Source: Cranoglanis bouderius (lineage: Eukaryota; Chordata; Actinopteri; Siluriformes; Cranoglanididae). From it: a stretch of 64,000 nucleotides of DNA. The position numbers and the translations under genes were made by a program. Below, in pieces: positions 1 through 8,239 of this stretch. The stretch lies in assembly GCA_023630585.1 (NCBI GenBank), contig CM042552.1, positions 4,890,001 through 4,954,000 of the forward strand, in the 5' to 3' direction. Within the stretch, counting starts at the first letter, position 1. Each line of letters begins with the position of its first letter. A model generated the notes under the pieces. That model ran no database searches. It was not told the DNA's origin and saw only the letters and a list, made by a program, of their open reading frames with translations.

Positions 1-33
1 AGAAAAGAGCCAAGGACAACATCAAAGGAACTA

Positions 34-1310
34 CAGCCGTGGCCAAAAGTTTTGAGAATGACACAAATATTAATTTTTACAAAGTCTACTGCTTCAGTTT
101 TTATGATGGCAATTTGCATGTACTCAAGAATGTTATGAAGGGTGGTCAGATGAATTGCAATTAATTTCAAAGTCCCTCTTTGCCATGAAAATGAACTTAA
201 TCCCAAAAAAAACATGTCCACTGCACTTCAGCCCTTCCACAAAAGGACCAGCTGACATCATGTCAGTGATTCTCTCATTAACACAGGTGAGAGTGTTAAT
301 GAGGACAAGGCTGGAGATCACTCTGTCATGCTGATTGAGTTAGAATAACAGACTGGAAGCTTTAAAAGGAGGGTGGTGCTTGAAATTATTGTTCTTCCTC
401 TGTTAACTATGGTTACCTGCAAGGAAACACGTGCAGCCATCATTGCTTTGCACAAAAAGGGATTCAGAGGCAAGGATATTGCTGCTAGTAAGATTGCACC
501 TAAATCAACCATTTATCGGATCATCAAGACCTTTAAGAGGAGAGGTTCAACTGTTGTGAAGAAGGCTTCAGGGCGCCCAAGAAAGTCCGGCAAGCGCCAG
601 GACCGTCTCCTAAAGTTGATTCAGCTGTGGGATCGGGGCACCACCAGTGCAGAGCTTGCTCAGGAATGGCAGCAGGCAGGTGCGTGGGGTTGTTTCTCAG
701 CCAAGGGAGTGGGCTCACTCACAATTGTGCCTAAGAACACAGCCATGAATAAAGAATGGTACAAAAACATCCTCAGAGAGCAACTTCTCCCAACCATCCA
801 AGAACAGTTTGGTGATGAACAATGCCTTTTCCAGCATGATGGGGCACCTTGCCAGAAGGCAAAAGTGATAACGATGTGGCTCGGGGAACAAAAAATCGAC
901 ATTTTGGGTCCATGGCCAGGAAATTCCCCAGACCTTAATCCCATTGAGAATTTGTGGTCAATCCTCAAGAGGCAGGTGGACAAACAAAAACACACAAACT
1001 CTGACAAACTCCAAGCATTGATTATGCAAGAATGGGCTGCCATCAGTCAGGATGTGGCCCAGAAGTTGATTGACAGCATGCCAGGGCGAATTGCAGAGGT
1101 CTTGAAAAAGAAGGGTCGACACTGCAAATATTGACTCTTTGCATAAACTTCATGTAATTGTCAATAAAAGCCATTGACACTTATGAAATGCTTGTGATTA
1201 TACTTCAGTAACAGTTAGTAAAATCTGACAAAAAGATCTAAAAACACTGAAGCAGTAGACTTTGTGAAAATTAATATTTGTGTCATTCTCAAAACTTTTG
1301 GCCACGGCTG
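34..1310 (+). mobile_element. DD35E Tc1/mariner element, copy 1 (internally deleted)
   Basis: The element is 1277 bp and bounded by TA at 32-33 and 1311-1312. Its termini are CAGCCGTGGCC and the exact complement GGCCACGGCTG. The terminal inverted repeats extend about 65 bp, to around TCTACTGCTTCAGT. It is exactly 291 bp shorter than copy 2 (17943-19510), and the difference is one in-frame deletion in the transposase. The right terminal repeat is nearly the same as that of copy 2, indicating recent activity. It needs transposase supplied in trans. A sense-strand AATAAA lies at 1163-1168 after the stop codon. Confidence 0.93.
409..1134 (+). pseudogene. Internally deleted DD35E transposase (241 codons, open)
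   Basis: The reading frame is open from ATG at 409 (MVTCKETRAAII) to the stop. The frame extends upstream to a GTG at 373, but a eukaryotic start should be the ATG. It keeps the N-terminal helix-turn-helix region (HKKGFRGKDIAASK, STIYRIIKTFKRRG), the GRPR motif (SGRPRKS), the second catalytic Asp (FQHDGAP) and the Glu (SPDLNPIENLW). Relative to copy 2 it lacks 97 codons, from after AQEWQQAG to before WGCFSAKG, including the first catalytic Asp (SDES). It therefore cannot catalyse transposition. It differs from copy 2 at 13 of the shared residues by my count. The intact DNA-binding half raises the possibility of a repressor-type product; that is inference. Confidence 0.85.
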
Positions 1311-1312
1311 TA

Positions 1313-1780
1313 CATGCCTCTCTTGCATCAATAAAGGTCACTGGTCATGACTCCACTATCAGAAAGGTACTGGGCAAAAATGGCATCCATGTAAGAGTGA
1401 CGAGGCGAAAGCCACTGCTAACCAACATTAAGGCTCGTCTGAATTTTGCCTTTTAGGAGAATGTTCTGTGGACTGATGAGTCGAAAGTGGAACTGTTTGG
1501 AAGACAGGGGTCCCGTTACATCTGACGTAAAGCAAACGCAGAATTCCACAAAAAAACATCATACCTACAGTCAAGCATGGTGGTGGAAGTGTGATGGTGT
1601 GGGGATGCTTTGTTGCTTCAGGGCCTGGGCAACTTACAATAATTGAGGGAAACATGAATTCTGCTCTCTACCAGAAAATCCTAAAGGAGAATGTCTGGTC
1701 TTCAGTCCGTAAGTTGAAACTCAAGCGCGACTGGATTATGCAGCAAGACAATGATCCAAAGCATAGGAGTAAGTCCTAGT
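1313..1780 (+). pseudogene. Degenerate transposase of the older Tc1-like element
   Basis: Translation in shifting frames shows VLWTDESKVELFGRQGSR, followed by a stop in place of the expected residue, then remnants of a GGGSVMVWGCF-type block and a QQDNDPKH block near 1740-1765. These are the first and second catalytic regions of a Tc1 transposase. Several stops and frameshifts make it non-functional. It belongs to a different lineage from the DD35E element nested in it. Confidence 0.7.
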
Positions 1781-2089
1781 CCTAGAAGTAAGTGAAAGTC
1801 TGATCTCCAGTTATCGGAAGCGTTTGGTTGCAGTTATTGCTGCTAAAGGTGGCACAACCAGATTTTAAGTTTAAGGGGGCAATTAATTTTTCACACAGGT
1901 GATAGGTGTTGGATAACTTTTCTTGCTTCGATAAAAATAAATAAATAAATAAAAACGGTATTGTGTGTTTACTCAGGTTGCCTTTGTTTTATGTTGTATT
2001 TCGTTTGAAGATCTACAACGATGTAGTATGAGGTACACACAACAACAGAAGAAGTCAGGCTGGGGCAAATACTTTTTTACAGCACTGTA

Positions 2090-2438
2090 AATATTTTTAA
2101 AAAAAAATGAACTCTGTCTGTAAATTCTCCATCTGACCCTGAACCCAACGTTCCTTAAAGATAAGATTTCCCTTTCACAGAAAAACTTTAAAAATCGGGG
2201 ATTTCACTGATGAAAATCGGATCAAACGTGAAAAATCTATATCATTCCAACCCCTGATGAATAATTATCTATAGTACTAATATTTCTTAACTGTGAAATT
2301 GTTTAATATTTTTCTTAATTTCTTCCCTGTTTCTAATAATGCTACTGTTATGGCTTGTGTTAGTAGCCCTGAGCTGTAGCTCTCGTGGACCATTGGGTTA
2401 ACATGGCACCATCAGAAATTCTGACCTACACACACACA

Positions 2439-2472
<34 letters not shown>

Positions 2473-3595
2473 GAGGTCCCCTGTCACTTATCTGTCCCAG
2501 GCGCCGGTGTTGGCAGCAGGTCTCAGCCTCCCTGCGCTGTCTGAAACTCCGAGTGAAGAGGAGGAGTGTCCGGCTCCACAGGGGCCATCTTGGCTCACAC
2601 GGTCACTCAGCCACAGCGGGGTTCGAATGTTGCGTAAATGACAAACCGCTCGAGGAAAGGGGGGGGTGTTGGTGGTCACCACGGCACGCTCGGGGGCCAT
2701 GTTTGCCCTGAGAACACTGCAGAGACGTATGCTGCAAATATCAGACGTGTTTTTTCCCCCCACCCAACATTAACTATACAATCTCATCATAAAGCGTGAG
2801 AAAATATTATTGCTCATTTTCCAGCCATTCATATTCATAATGCGCGTCACGTGCCTGTCAATCCCGACCAATTGTTCAATTTTGTAAAATGAGATTTTGG
2901 CTGGTCTGCTTAATGTCAGGGATTGGCATTTTATTAGCACAGCTCCCTCATTGCCAATGCACACAGCTTGAATAATTTACACAATTTTACACATTTTCTC
3001 TTATGAGCGGGGCTATCTCACTCTCTCTCTCTCTCTCTCTTCTTTTTCATTGAATTCCCTCCATATTTCAGCAGGGCCGATATGTTTTACGCTGGCGGAG
3101 CTGGAAGCGAGAAAAGCACTTTCATCAAAATTACAGACGCCGGTTGGAATTGATTCGGGGCTAAAGCGGAGGGGATGGGCCGCGTAGAGATGGGAGGTAA
3201 TAGTGCTTCGGAGGATGCGTACTTATAGAACTAGACAAAAAGGCTGCAGAGCAAGGTAATTACAGAGTAAGACTATACTACCTGGGGGGGGGGACGGAGA
3301 CGGATTGTTTAAGTAGCTAAGCTGAATTATTTTCCAGTGTGTAAGATGGTTTTACTCGCTTACTGAGAGGATGGGAGTACTGGATTAGTAAAATATCGTG
3401 TCTCAGCCGATACTCAAGAGCTTTGATAGTTCGCTTTTCTCACAATTAAGCCGTAGTACATTCTCACCTGTTGATGAATGGCTGCTTATGTAATGTGACG
3501 AGATAACAGACATCTGTGATTGGCTACTGATTTGGCGTCCTTCCTACCCAGAGTTGGGAATCAATGACACTCCCTCAAACTCCCTGCCACGGATA
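2090..3595. other. Intronic sequence without recognised gene
   Basis: No coding exon is recognised. It contains a (CA)n tract at about 2427-2473, a GC-richer block at 2480-2720, a non-repetitive block around 2820-2960 that could be conserved non-coding sequence, a CT tract at 3021-3041, and an unremarkable GC-moderate stretch at 3060-3240. Confidence 0.5.
2427..2473. repeat. (CA)n microsatellite
   Basis: A dinucleotide CA tract with a single T interruption, seen directly. Confidence 0.95.
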
Positions 3596-3599
3596 TATC

Positions 3600-4420
3600 T
3601 GCCACCTTGTCAGGATCAAAACTCTCAGTTTTCAGAGAGATCGTATCGCATCGTATCACAGTAGATTCAGTAGTGTCGTGAAGTATTGCCTTACAAATCA
3701 AAGTGGTATCGTCAAATACTGACTCGCTGTTATGAGAATCAAAATCGTATCGTATTAGATTTCCATCCATCCATCCATCCATTTTCCATACCGCACAGGC
3801 GGGGGACACCCTGGACGGGGTTCCAGTCCATCGCAGGGCGTGTATTAGATTTAGTACTGTCAAATACTGAATTGTATTGTATTGTATCATATCGTGATGA
3901 TATCATATTAGATTCGGTGGTACTGTCAAATATTAAATCGCTGCCTTATGAATCGCGTTATATCGTCTCATAGATGATATAGTGGTACTGTCAAATTTTA
4001 AATAGTTGCTGTAAGAGTTGAAAGCACATCGTATTGTCTCACAGCAGATTCAATGGCATCGTCAAATGCTGAATCATTGCCTTACAAATCAAAATAGTAT
4101 CAGATCATGGCAGATTCAACGGTATCGTCAAATATCTACTCGTTGCCATAAGAATCAAATTCGTATCGTATTGGATTTAGTGGTACTGTCAAATATTGAA
4201 TCAAAATCGTATCATATTGTGATATATTAGATTCAGTGGTATCGTCAAATATCAATGCGCCGCCATAAGAATTGTATTGAATCTTAACGTATCTTAAAAA
4301 GAGTTGAAATCACATCGTATTGTCTCACAGCAGATTCGGTCGTATCGTCAGATATCGTATCGTTTCCTTATGAATGGTATCATATCATATCGTATCGTGT
4401 GGAAGTGGAAGTTTACACTC
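3600..4420. repeat. Degenerate ATCGTAT-type minisatellite
   Basis: Imperfect tandem copies of a unit of very roughly 75-100 bp. Recurrent words are GGTATCGTCAAATA, TTAGATTCAGTGGTA, AATCGTTGCCATAAGAATCA and runs of ATCGTATCGTAT. Copies differ by substitutions and indels, so the array is old. It is interrupted by a retroposon tail at 3762-3843. Long hypothetical ORFs through it are artefacts of repetition. Confidence 0.8.
3762..3843 (-). mobile_element. Retroposon/SINE tail inserted in the minisatellite
   Basis: The block starts with (TCCA)n, continues CATTTTCCATACCGC, and ends CCAGTCCATCGCAGGGCG. Read on the minus strand it is the 3' end of the SINE-like repeat seen more fully at 40545-40840: CCTGCGATGG..., then ATGGATGGATGG as tail. 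Flanking minisatellite words (GTATTAGAT) occur on both sides, as expected for an insertion. Confidence 0.65.
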
Positions 4421-4500
4421 CTGGTATCTTACAGACTGCGTGTAATTGTGTTTGTAAATACTGTCCAAGAATCTTTTACCAACTATTCAATAACCTTATA

Positions 4501-4550
4501 AATTACTTTCCTATAACAGCACTCCCTGTTGTGTTTCTTTCCTTACTTAT
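4501..4550 (+). repeat. Short fragment of repeat family A
   Basis: The words TTTCCTATAACAGCACTCCC and TGTTGTGTTTCTTTCCTTA match the 3' end of the family A copies at 53873-54487 and 33412-34370. Only this end is present. Confidence 0.5.
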
Positions 4551-4593
4551 AATGAATTCTATAGTCTACAAATGCTAAGTATGAGTCATACAC

Positions 4594-4594
<1 letters not shown>

Positions 4595-4630
<36 letters not shown>

Positions 4631-4778
4631 TCCAAGCAGCCTGCCAGCCTGTGCTTGTGTGCATCTGCTGCTTGTCTGAGTTCACGTGTGTGTGTCTATG
4701 TATGCATGTGTGTGACTGCCTGTCGGCTAGTATGTGTGTGTGTGTTCAGTAATGAGAGCTCTTCTGACATTATGCGTG

Positions 4779-4848
<70 letters not shown>

Positions 4849-5036
4849 GTATTTGACAGGCCGGGTTGACGAGTCTATCTGAAAGCTAAAAATAGGAAAT
4901 AAAGAAATAAATAAGGTGGTGGTGGGAACGGTAGAGCGAGCTGCAAGCTGCCTACAGAGGGAATGTATTAACATTTGAAATGTCCCTCAGACACACACAC
5001 ACACACATACACACGCACACACACACACATTCTCTT
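4595..5036. repeat. Cluster of (TG)n/(CA)n microsatellites
   Basis: A (TG)n tract at about 4595-4629, TG-rich sequence to about 4745, a long (CA)n at about 4780-4845 and a broken (CA)n at 4990-5030. Predicted VCVCV or THTHT peptides are repeat artefacts. Confidence 0.9.
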
Positions 5037-5279
5037 ACATGTCTTGGTTGGCTGTTACAGCTGGTGAAGAGCTGAAGAGAAAGACTCGTGTTGAAAATCT
5101 GATGCCCTCGTGTTTCAGTCAGCGTAATGTCTAAGTTTTCAGAGACGCGACGATTTTCTCCTTCCTTCGTTACCAGGTTAAAGCTCGGTCACGTCACTCA
5201 AATCAACACGACTGCACTTTCACTGATTTTCCTGTAGTGTTAACTTTACAAACTAAGTAAAAAAAATATATATAGTTTT

Positions 5280-5735
5280 GTCATATTTTTGTCAGAGTTG
5301 TAGCCTTTGTGACCTTATTATTAGGAACACCTGTACAACTCATGCAATTATCAGATCAGCCAATCAGGTGGCAGCAGTGCAATACGTAAAATCACGCAGA
5401 TACAGGTCAAGAGCTTCAGTTAATGTTCACATCAAACATCAGAATGAGGGGAAAAAAAGTGATCTCAGTGACTTTGCCAGTGGCATGGCTGTTGGTTGGG
5501 CTGCTTTGTGTAACAAAAAAACATGCAGTGAGTGTGAGTTCTATGGGCTTTGCTGAAGAGAGAGATCTGGAAGCTGACAGGAAGGCTACGGTAACTCGCA
5601 TAACCACTCTTTACAACCGTGGTGAGCAGAAAAGCATCTCAGGACGCACAACACGTCAAGCCTCGAGGCGGATGGGCTATAACAGCAGATCACATCAGGT
5701 TCCACTCCTGTGAGCCAAGAACAGGAATCTGAAGC
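5280..5735 (+). mobile_element. Tc1-like transposon remnant
   Basis: The left part (TTATTAGGAACACCTGTACA, then CAATCAGGTGGCAGCAGTGC) is the 5' region of a Tc1-like element widespread in fishes. Coding remnants on the plus strand read LSDFASGMAVG, then DRKATVTRITTLYNRGEQKS and MGYNSRS. Internal stretches are deleted, including most of the helix-turn-helix, and the C-terminal catalytic part is missing. The copy breaks off in a short hairpin followed by a long (TA)n. A second remnant of the same family lies at 25840-26275 on the minus strand. Confidence 0.7.
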
Positions 5736-5769
5736 TACAGTGGGCACCAATAGGGATTCCTGTTCTTGG

Positions 5770-5771
<2 letters not shown>
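5713..5771. repeat. Perfect 17-bp inverted repeat (hairpin)
   Basis: AGCCAAGAACAGGAATC at 5713-5729 is the exact reverse complement of GATTCCTGTTCTTGGCT at 5755-5771, with a 25-nt loop. The left arm belongs to the Tc1-like remnant; the right arm stops exactly at the start of the (TA)n tract. Confidence 0.9.
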
Positions 5772-5850
<79 letters not shown>

Positions 5851-5931
5851 TAAATTTGACAAGTTCAGAAAAAGTAGAAATTGGACCCCAACACAGACTA
5901 CTTAATGTACTCAAGATCCTGATAAGAGCTA

Positions 5932-5973
<42 letters not shown>
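5771..5973. repeat. (TA)n and (CA)n microsatellites
   Basis: A nearly perfect (TA)n at about 5771-5840 followed by a short CA run, then unique sequence, then (CA)n at about 5935-5973. Confidence 0.95.
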
Positions 5974-5975
<2 letters not shown>

Positions 5976-6268
5976 TGCAGATTAAATGCTCTGAGGTTAC
6001 AGCGTCCAAACTCCATGCATATTCAATACCTATGTTTAGAATTAATATGTCTGACTTAATATGCTTTGTCTTATCAGCACAAACACTGTTATTATTGTAC
6101 TTGTGCATATTGTCACTGTCACAAAGAAAAAAAAACCAGCAGAGTATGCTTCTATGTAAAGAGAAAACCATCTGGACTCTCTGCGGTTTGTCCTAATTAT
6201 TACAGAACATTAATATATTTAGACCTTTTCTTTTTTTTTACATTAGGAAAGGACAAACATATACAGAT

Positions 6269-6269
<1 letters not shown>

Positions 6270-6360
<91 letters not shown>
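6270..6360. repeat. Perfect long (TA)n microsatellite
   Basis: About 45 uninterrupted TA dinucleotides. It is self-complementary and therefore able to extrude a cruciform. Confidence 0.97.
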
Positions 6361-6362
<2 letters not shown>

Positions 6363-6688
6363 CAAGAGCCAATGAGTAAAAAGTATATTAAATTTTTAAG
6401 AATCACTTTATGCATTCAATTACACATGCATCAACTGGTCCAACAGGTATTCTAACAGCTTAGCGGCTTCCTGTGGCTCAGACACAAAACCTCCGTGGCC
6501 CCCCCTCTCTCTTTCTGTCTCTTTCTCATTAGATGCAGAGGAAAGGCATGTGGTAGTTTGTGACCCCGCTGTCTGACTATCCTGCCTGGGCTCAGGAGGG
6601 AAGAGTTCCCGGCTCTGGATCAGCCCCTAACCAATCTGGCTACCATTAACGCTTCATCTGAGGCTAAACAGCCATGCGGGGGAGAGAC

Positions 6689-6726
<38 letters not shown>

Positions 6727-6944
6727 TTTCTGTGCTACATTGCTAGACAGAACAGAAAAGTGACCTTCTAGACAGCAAAAACGTTTATCACACAAATACC
6801 AGTGTGTGATAATCATGGTGTGATATGACATACGGAAATTATTTTCCTATACTATAACAGCACGTCCTGATCTGTTTTAATCCTCTTCTACAGCAGCAAT
6901 TTGCAGACGATCACATTTCTTATTTGTGATTTTTTTTTTTTTAC
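6361..6944. other. Intronic sequence, with (GA)n and a family A fragment
   Basis: No gene is seen. It holds a (GA)n tract at about 6690-6722 and a family A 3'-end fragment at about 6837-6905 (TTTTCCTATACTATAACAGC). Confidence 0.5.
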
Positions 6945-7155
6945 TGCAGATTTTTATCCATTTATACTTCATGGGATTTGCGGATGCCCTTATCCAGAGC
7001 GACTTACATTTATCTAATTTATACAACTGAGCAATTGAAGGTTAAGGGCCTTGCTCAGGGGCCCAGCAGTGGCAGCTTGGCAGCGCTGGGATTTGAACTC
7101 ATGACCTTCTGATCAGTAGTCCTAAATGTCTTAACTACTGAGCAGTCGTTCCCTC
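6945..7155 (+). mobile_element. Dispersed retroposon (SINE/LINE 3'-end type)
   Basis: It contains CTTATCCAGAGCGACTTACA, then AGGGCCTTGCTCAGGGGCCC and GGGATTTGAACTCATGACCT, the hallmark of a very common fish retroposon. A shorter, more diverged relative is at 50140-50275. The superfamily cannot be fixed by eye. Confidence 0.7.
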
Positions 7156-7164
7156 ACCAGCCTT

Positions 7165-7375
7165 TCTTTTTTCTCTGTCCGGAAAACTTACTGACACTGG
7201 AGACTCCTTCCATAAATATCAAATAAACATCTCCTTACAGAAAACTTACATAACAATAACAATTATACTTTTATCTTGCTTAAACATCAAACATCAGCAT
7301 GTCTTTTGTTTGTTTATTATTAGTCTTAATGTTTAGTCCCGGTGTATAGTTATTACTATAGAAATGATAACATAC
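7165..7375 (-). repeat. Fragment of repeat family A (minus orientation)
   Basis: Words CTGACACTGGAGACTCCTTC and AAACATCTCCTTACAGAAAA match family A copies at 12115-12610 and 27365-28190. Confidence 0.6.
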
Positions 7376-7490
7376 ATTTACTCCAAGCTCACTGTCTGCA
7401 CCAAACTATGAAGTTCACTGAAATATTTGACTTGACTCCTGGTAATGATGTGTATATATACTGTTTGTATGTATTTTTTGAAATGCGCTT

Positions 7491-7491
7491 G

Positions 7492-7558
<67 letters not shown>

Positions 7559-7559
7559 G
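7491..7559. repeat. Compound (TA)n(CA)n(TA)n microsatellite
   Basis: A CA core flanked on both sides by TA runs, inserted in or adjacent to a Tc1-like transposase remnant, whose reading frame runs straight into it. Confidence 0.95.
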
Positions 7560-7970
7560 TAGTTTTGGCACTGTGGGCAGGTGCCAAGTCCTGCTGGAAA
7601 AGGAAATCAGCATCTCCATAAAGCTTGTCAGCAGATGGAAGCATGAAGTGCTCTAAGATCTCCTGGTAGACGTTGCATTGACTCTCGACTTGAGAAAACA
7701 CAGTGGACCAACACCAGCAGATGACATGGCACCCCAAATCATCACTGACTGTGGAAACTTCACACTGGACTTCAAGGAACTTGGATTCTGTGCCTCTCCA
7801 CTCTTCATCCAGACTCTGAGACCTTGATTTCCAAATGAAATGCAAAATTTACTTTCATCTGAAAAGAGGATTTTGGACCACTGAGCAACGGTGTTTTGAG
7901 TAAAAAGGTGTTTTGAGTTAATTAGCTGATTACAGCTCTTCTCAGGTCGACATTGCTGTATTAAAAATTC
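7560..7970 (-). pseudogene. Tc1-like transposase remnant (family C)
   Basis: Minus-strand translation gives TESKFLEVQCEVSTVSDDLG, then HFMLPSADKLYGDADFLF and QQDLAPAHSAKTT. This is the middle of a Tc1-type DDE domain up to the second catalytic Asp (QQDLAPAH). The frame is then interrupted by the compound microsatellite at 7491-7559, and the segment with the catalytic Glu (NPIENLW-type) is missing. Several expected GGG/WGC residues have decayed. It is dead. Confidence 0.65.
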
Positions 7971-7984
7971 TTCTATTCTATTCT

Positions 7985-8232
7985 AATATTTTTGAGATAC
8001 TGGATTTTTCCAGTATCTCATTTCCATGAGCTGTAAGCCGTAATCATCAACATTAAAACAAACAAAAATAAAAGGCTTGAAATATTTCACTTGAAACCAC
8101 TTGAAGCATTTGTTGTGTTGAACTATTTAAATTGCTTTTGTATGATTTGTTCATTGCAAACAGCTGAAAGTCTGTACATTTTGACAGTAAACCTGATTTG
8201 CAATGGGGGTTGAATAATTTTGATTGCAACTG
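7985..8232. mobile_element. Chimeric join of two Tc1-like termini
   Basis: From 7990 to about 8090 the sequence matches the end of the same Tc1 family as the fragment at 29340-29557 (CCATGAGCTGTAAGC...TAATCATCAA, TTGAAATATTTCAC). After TTTCAC it switches to another Tc1 terminus (TTGCAATGGGGGTTGAATAA, then TTTTGATTGCAACTG) followed by TA at 8232-8233. The second part is a typical fish Tc1 inverted terminal repeat. Confidence 0.6.
7993..8020. repeat. 12-bp hairpin inserted in a transposon end
   Basis: TGAGATACTGGA, TTTT, TCCAGTATCTCA is a perfect 12-bp inverted repeat with a 4-nt loop. The related copy near 29370 reads GAGATACTGGATTTTTGATT with no return arm, so the right arm is an addition in this copy. 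Confidence 0.85.
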
Positions 8233-8239
8233 TATATAT

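Larger units (their letters stand above)
1..2087 (+). mobile_element. Old Tc1-like element, split by a nested insertion and cut by the window edge
   Basis: The left part (1-31) and the right part (1313-2087) are halves of one Tc1-like element split by the younger element at 34-1310. The 3' end is visible as ...GGGGCAAATACTTTTTTACA GCACTG followed by TA at 2088-2089, a terminus common among fish Tc1 elements. The 5' part lies outside the window. Transposase remnants are on the plus strand with stops and frameshifts, so the element is dead. The joined order of conserved blocks across the insertion supports the nesting. Confidence 0.75.

Noticed and set aside
373..408. Upstream extension of the transposase frame beginning MVLEIIV (and its counterpart 19136-19171)
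   Set aside because: The first codon is GTG. A fish transposase should start at the ATG 12 codons later, which also gives the usual family length.
5735..6455. Open frames of Tyr-Ile or Cys-Val repeats
   Set aside because: They are translations of (TA)n and (CA)n microsatellites. The same applies near 4600-4970, 7440-7620, 22990-23140, 28600-28800 and 54490-54790.
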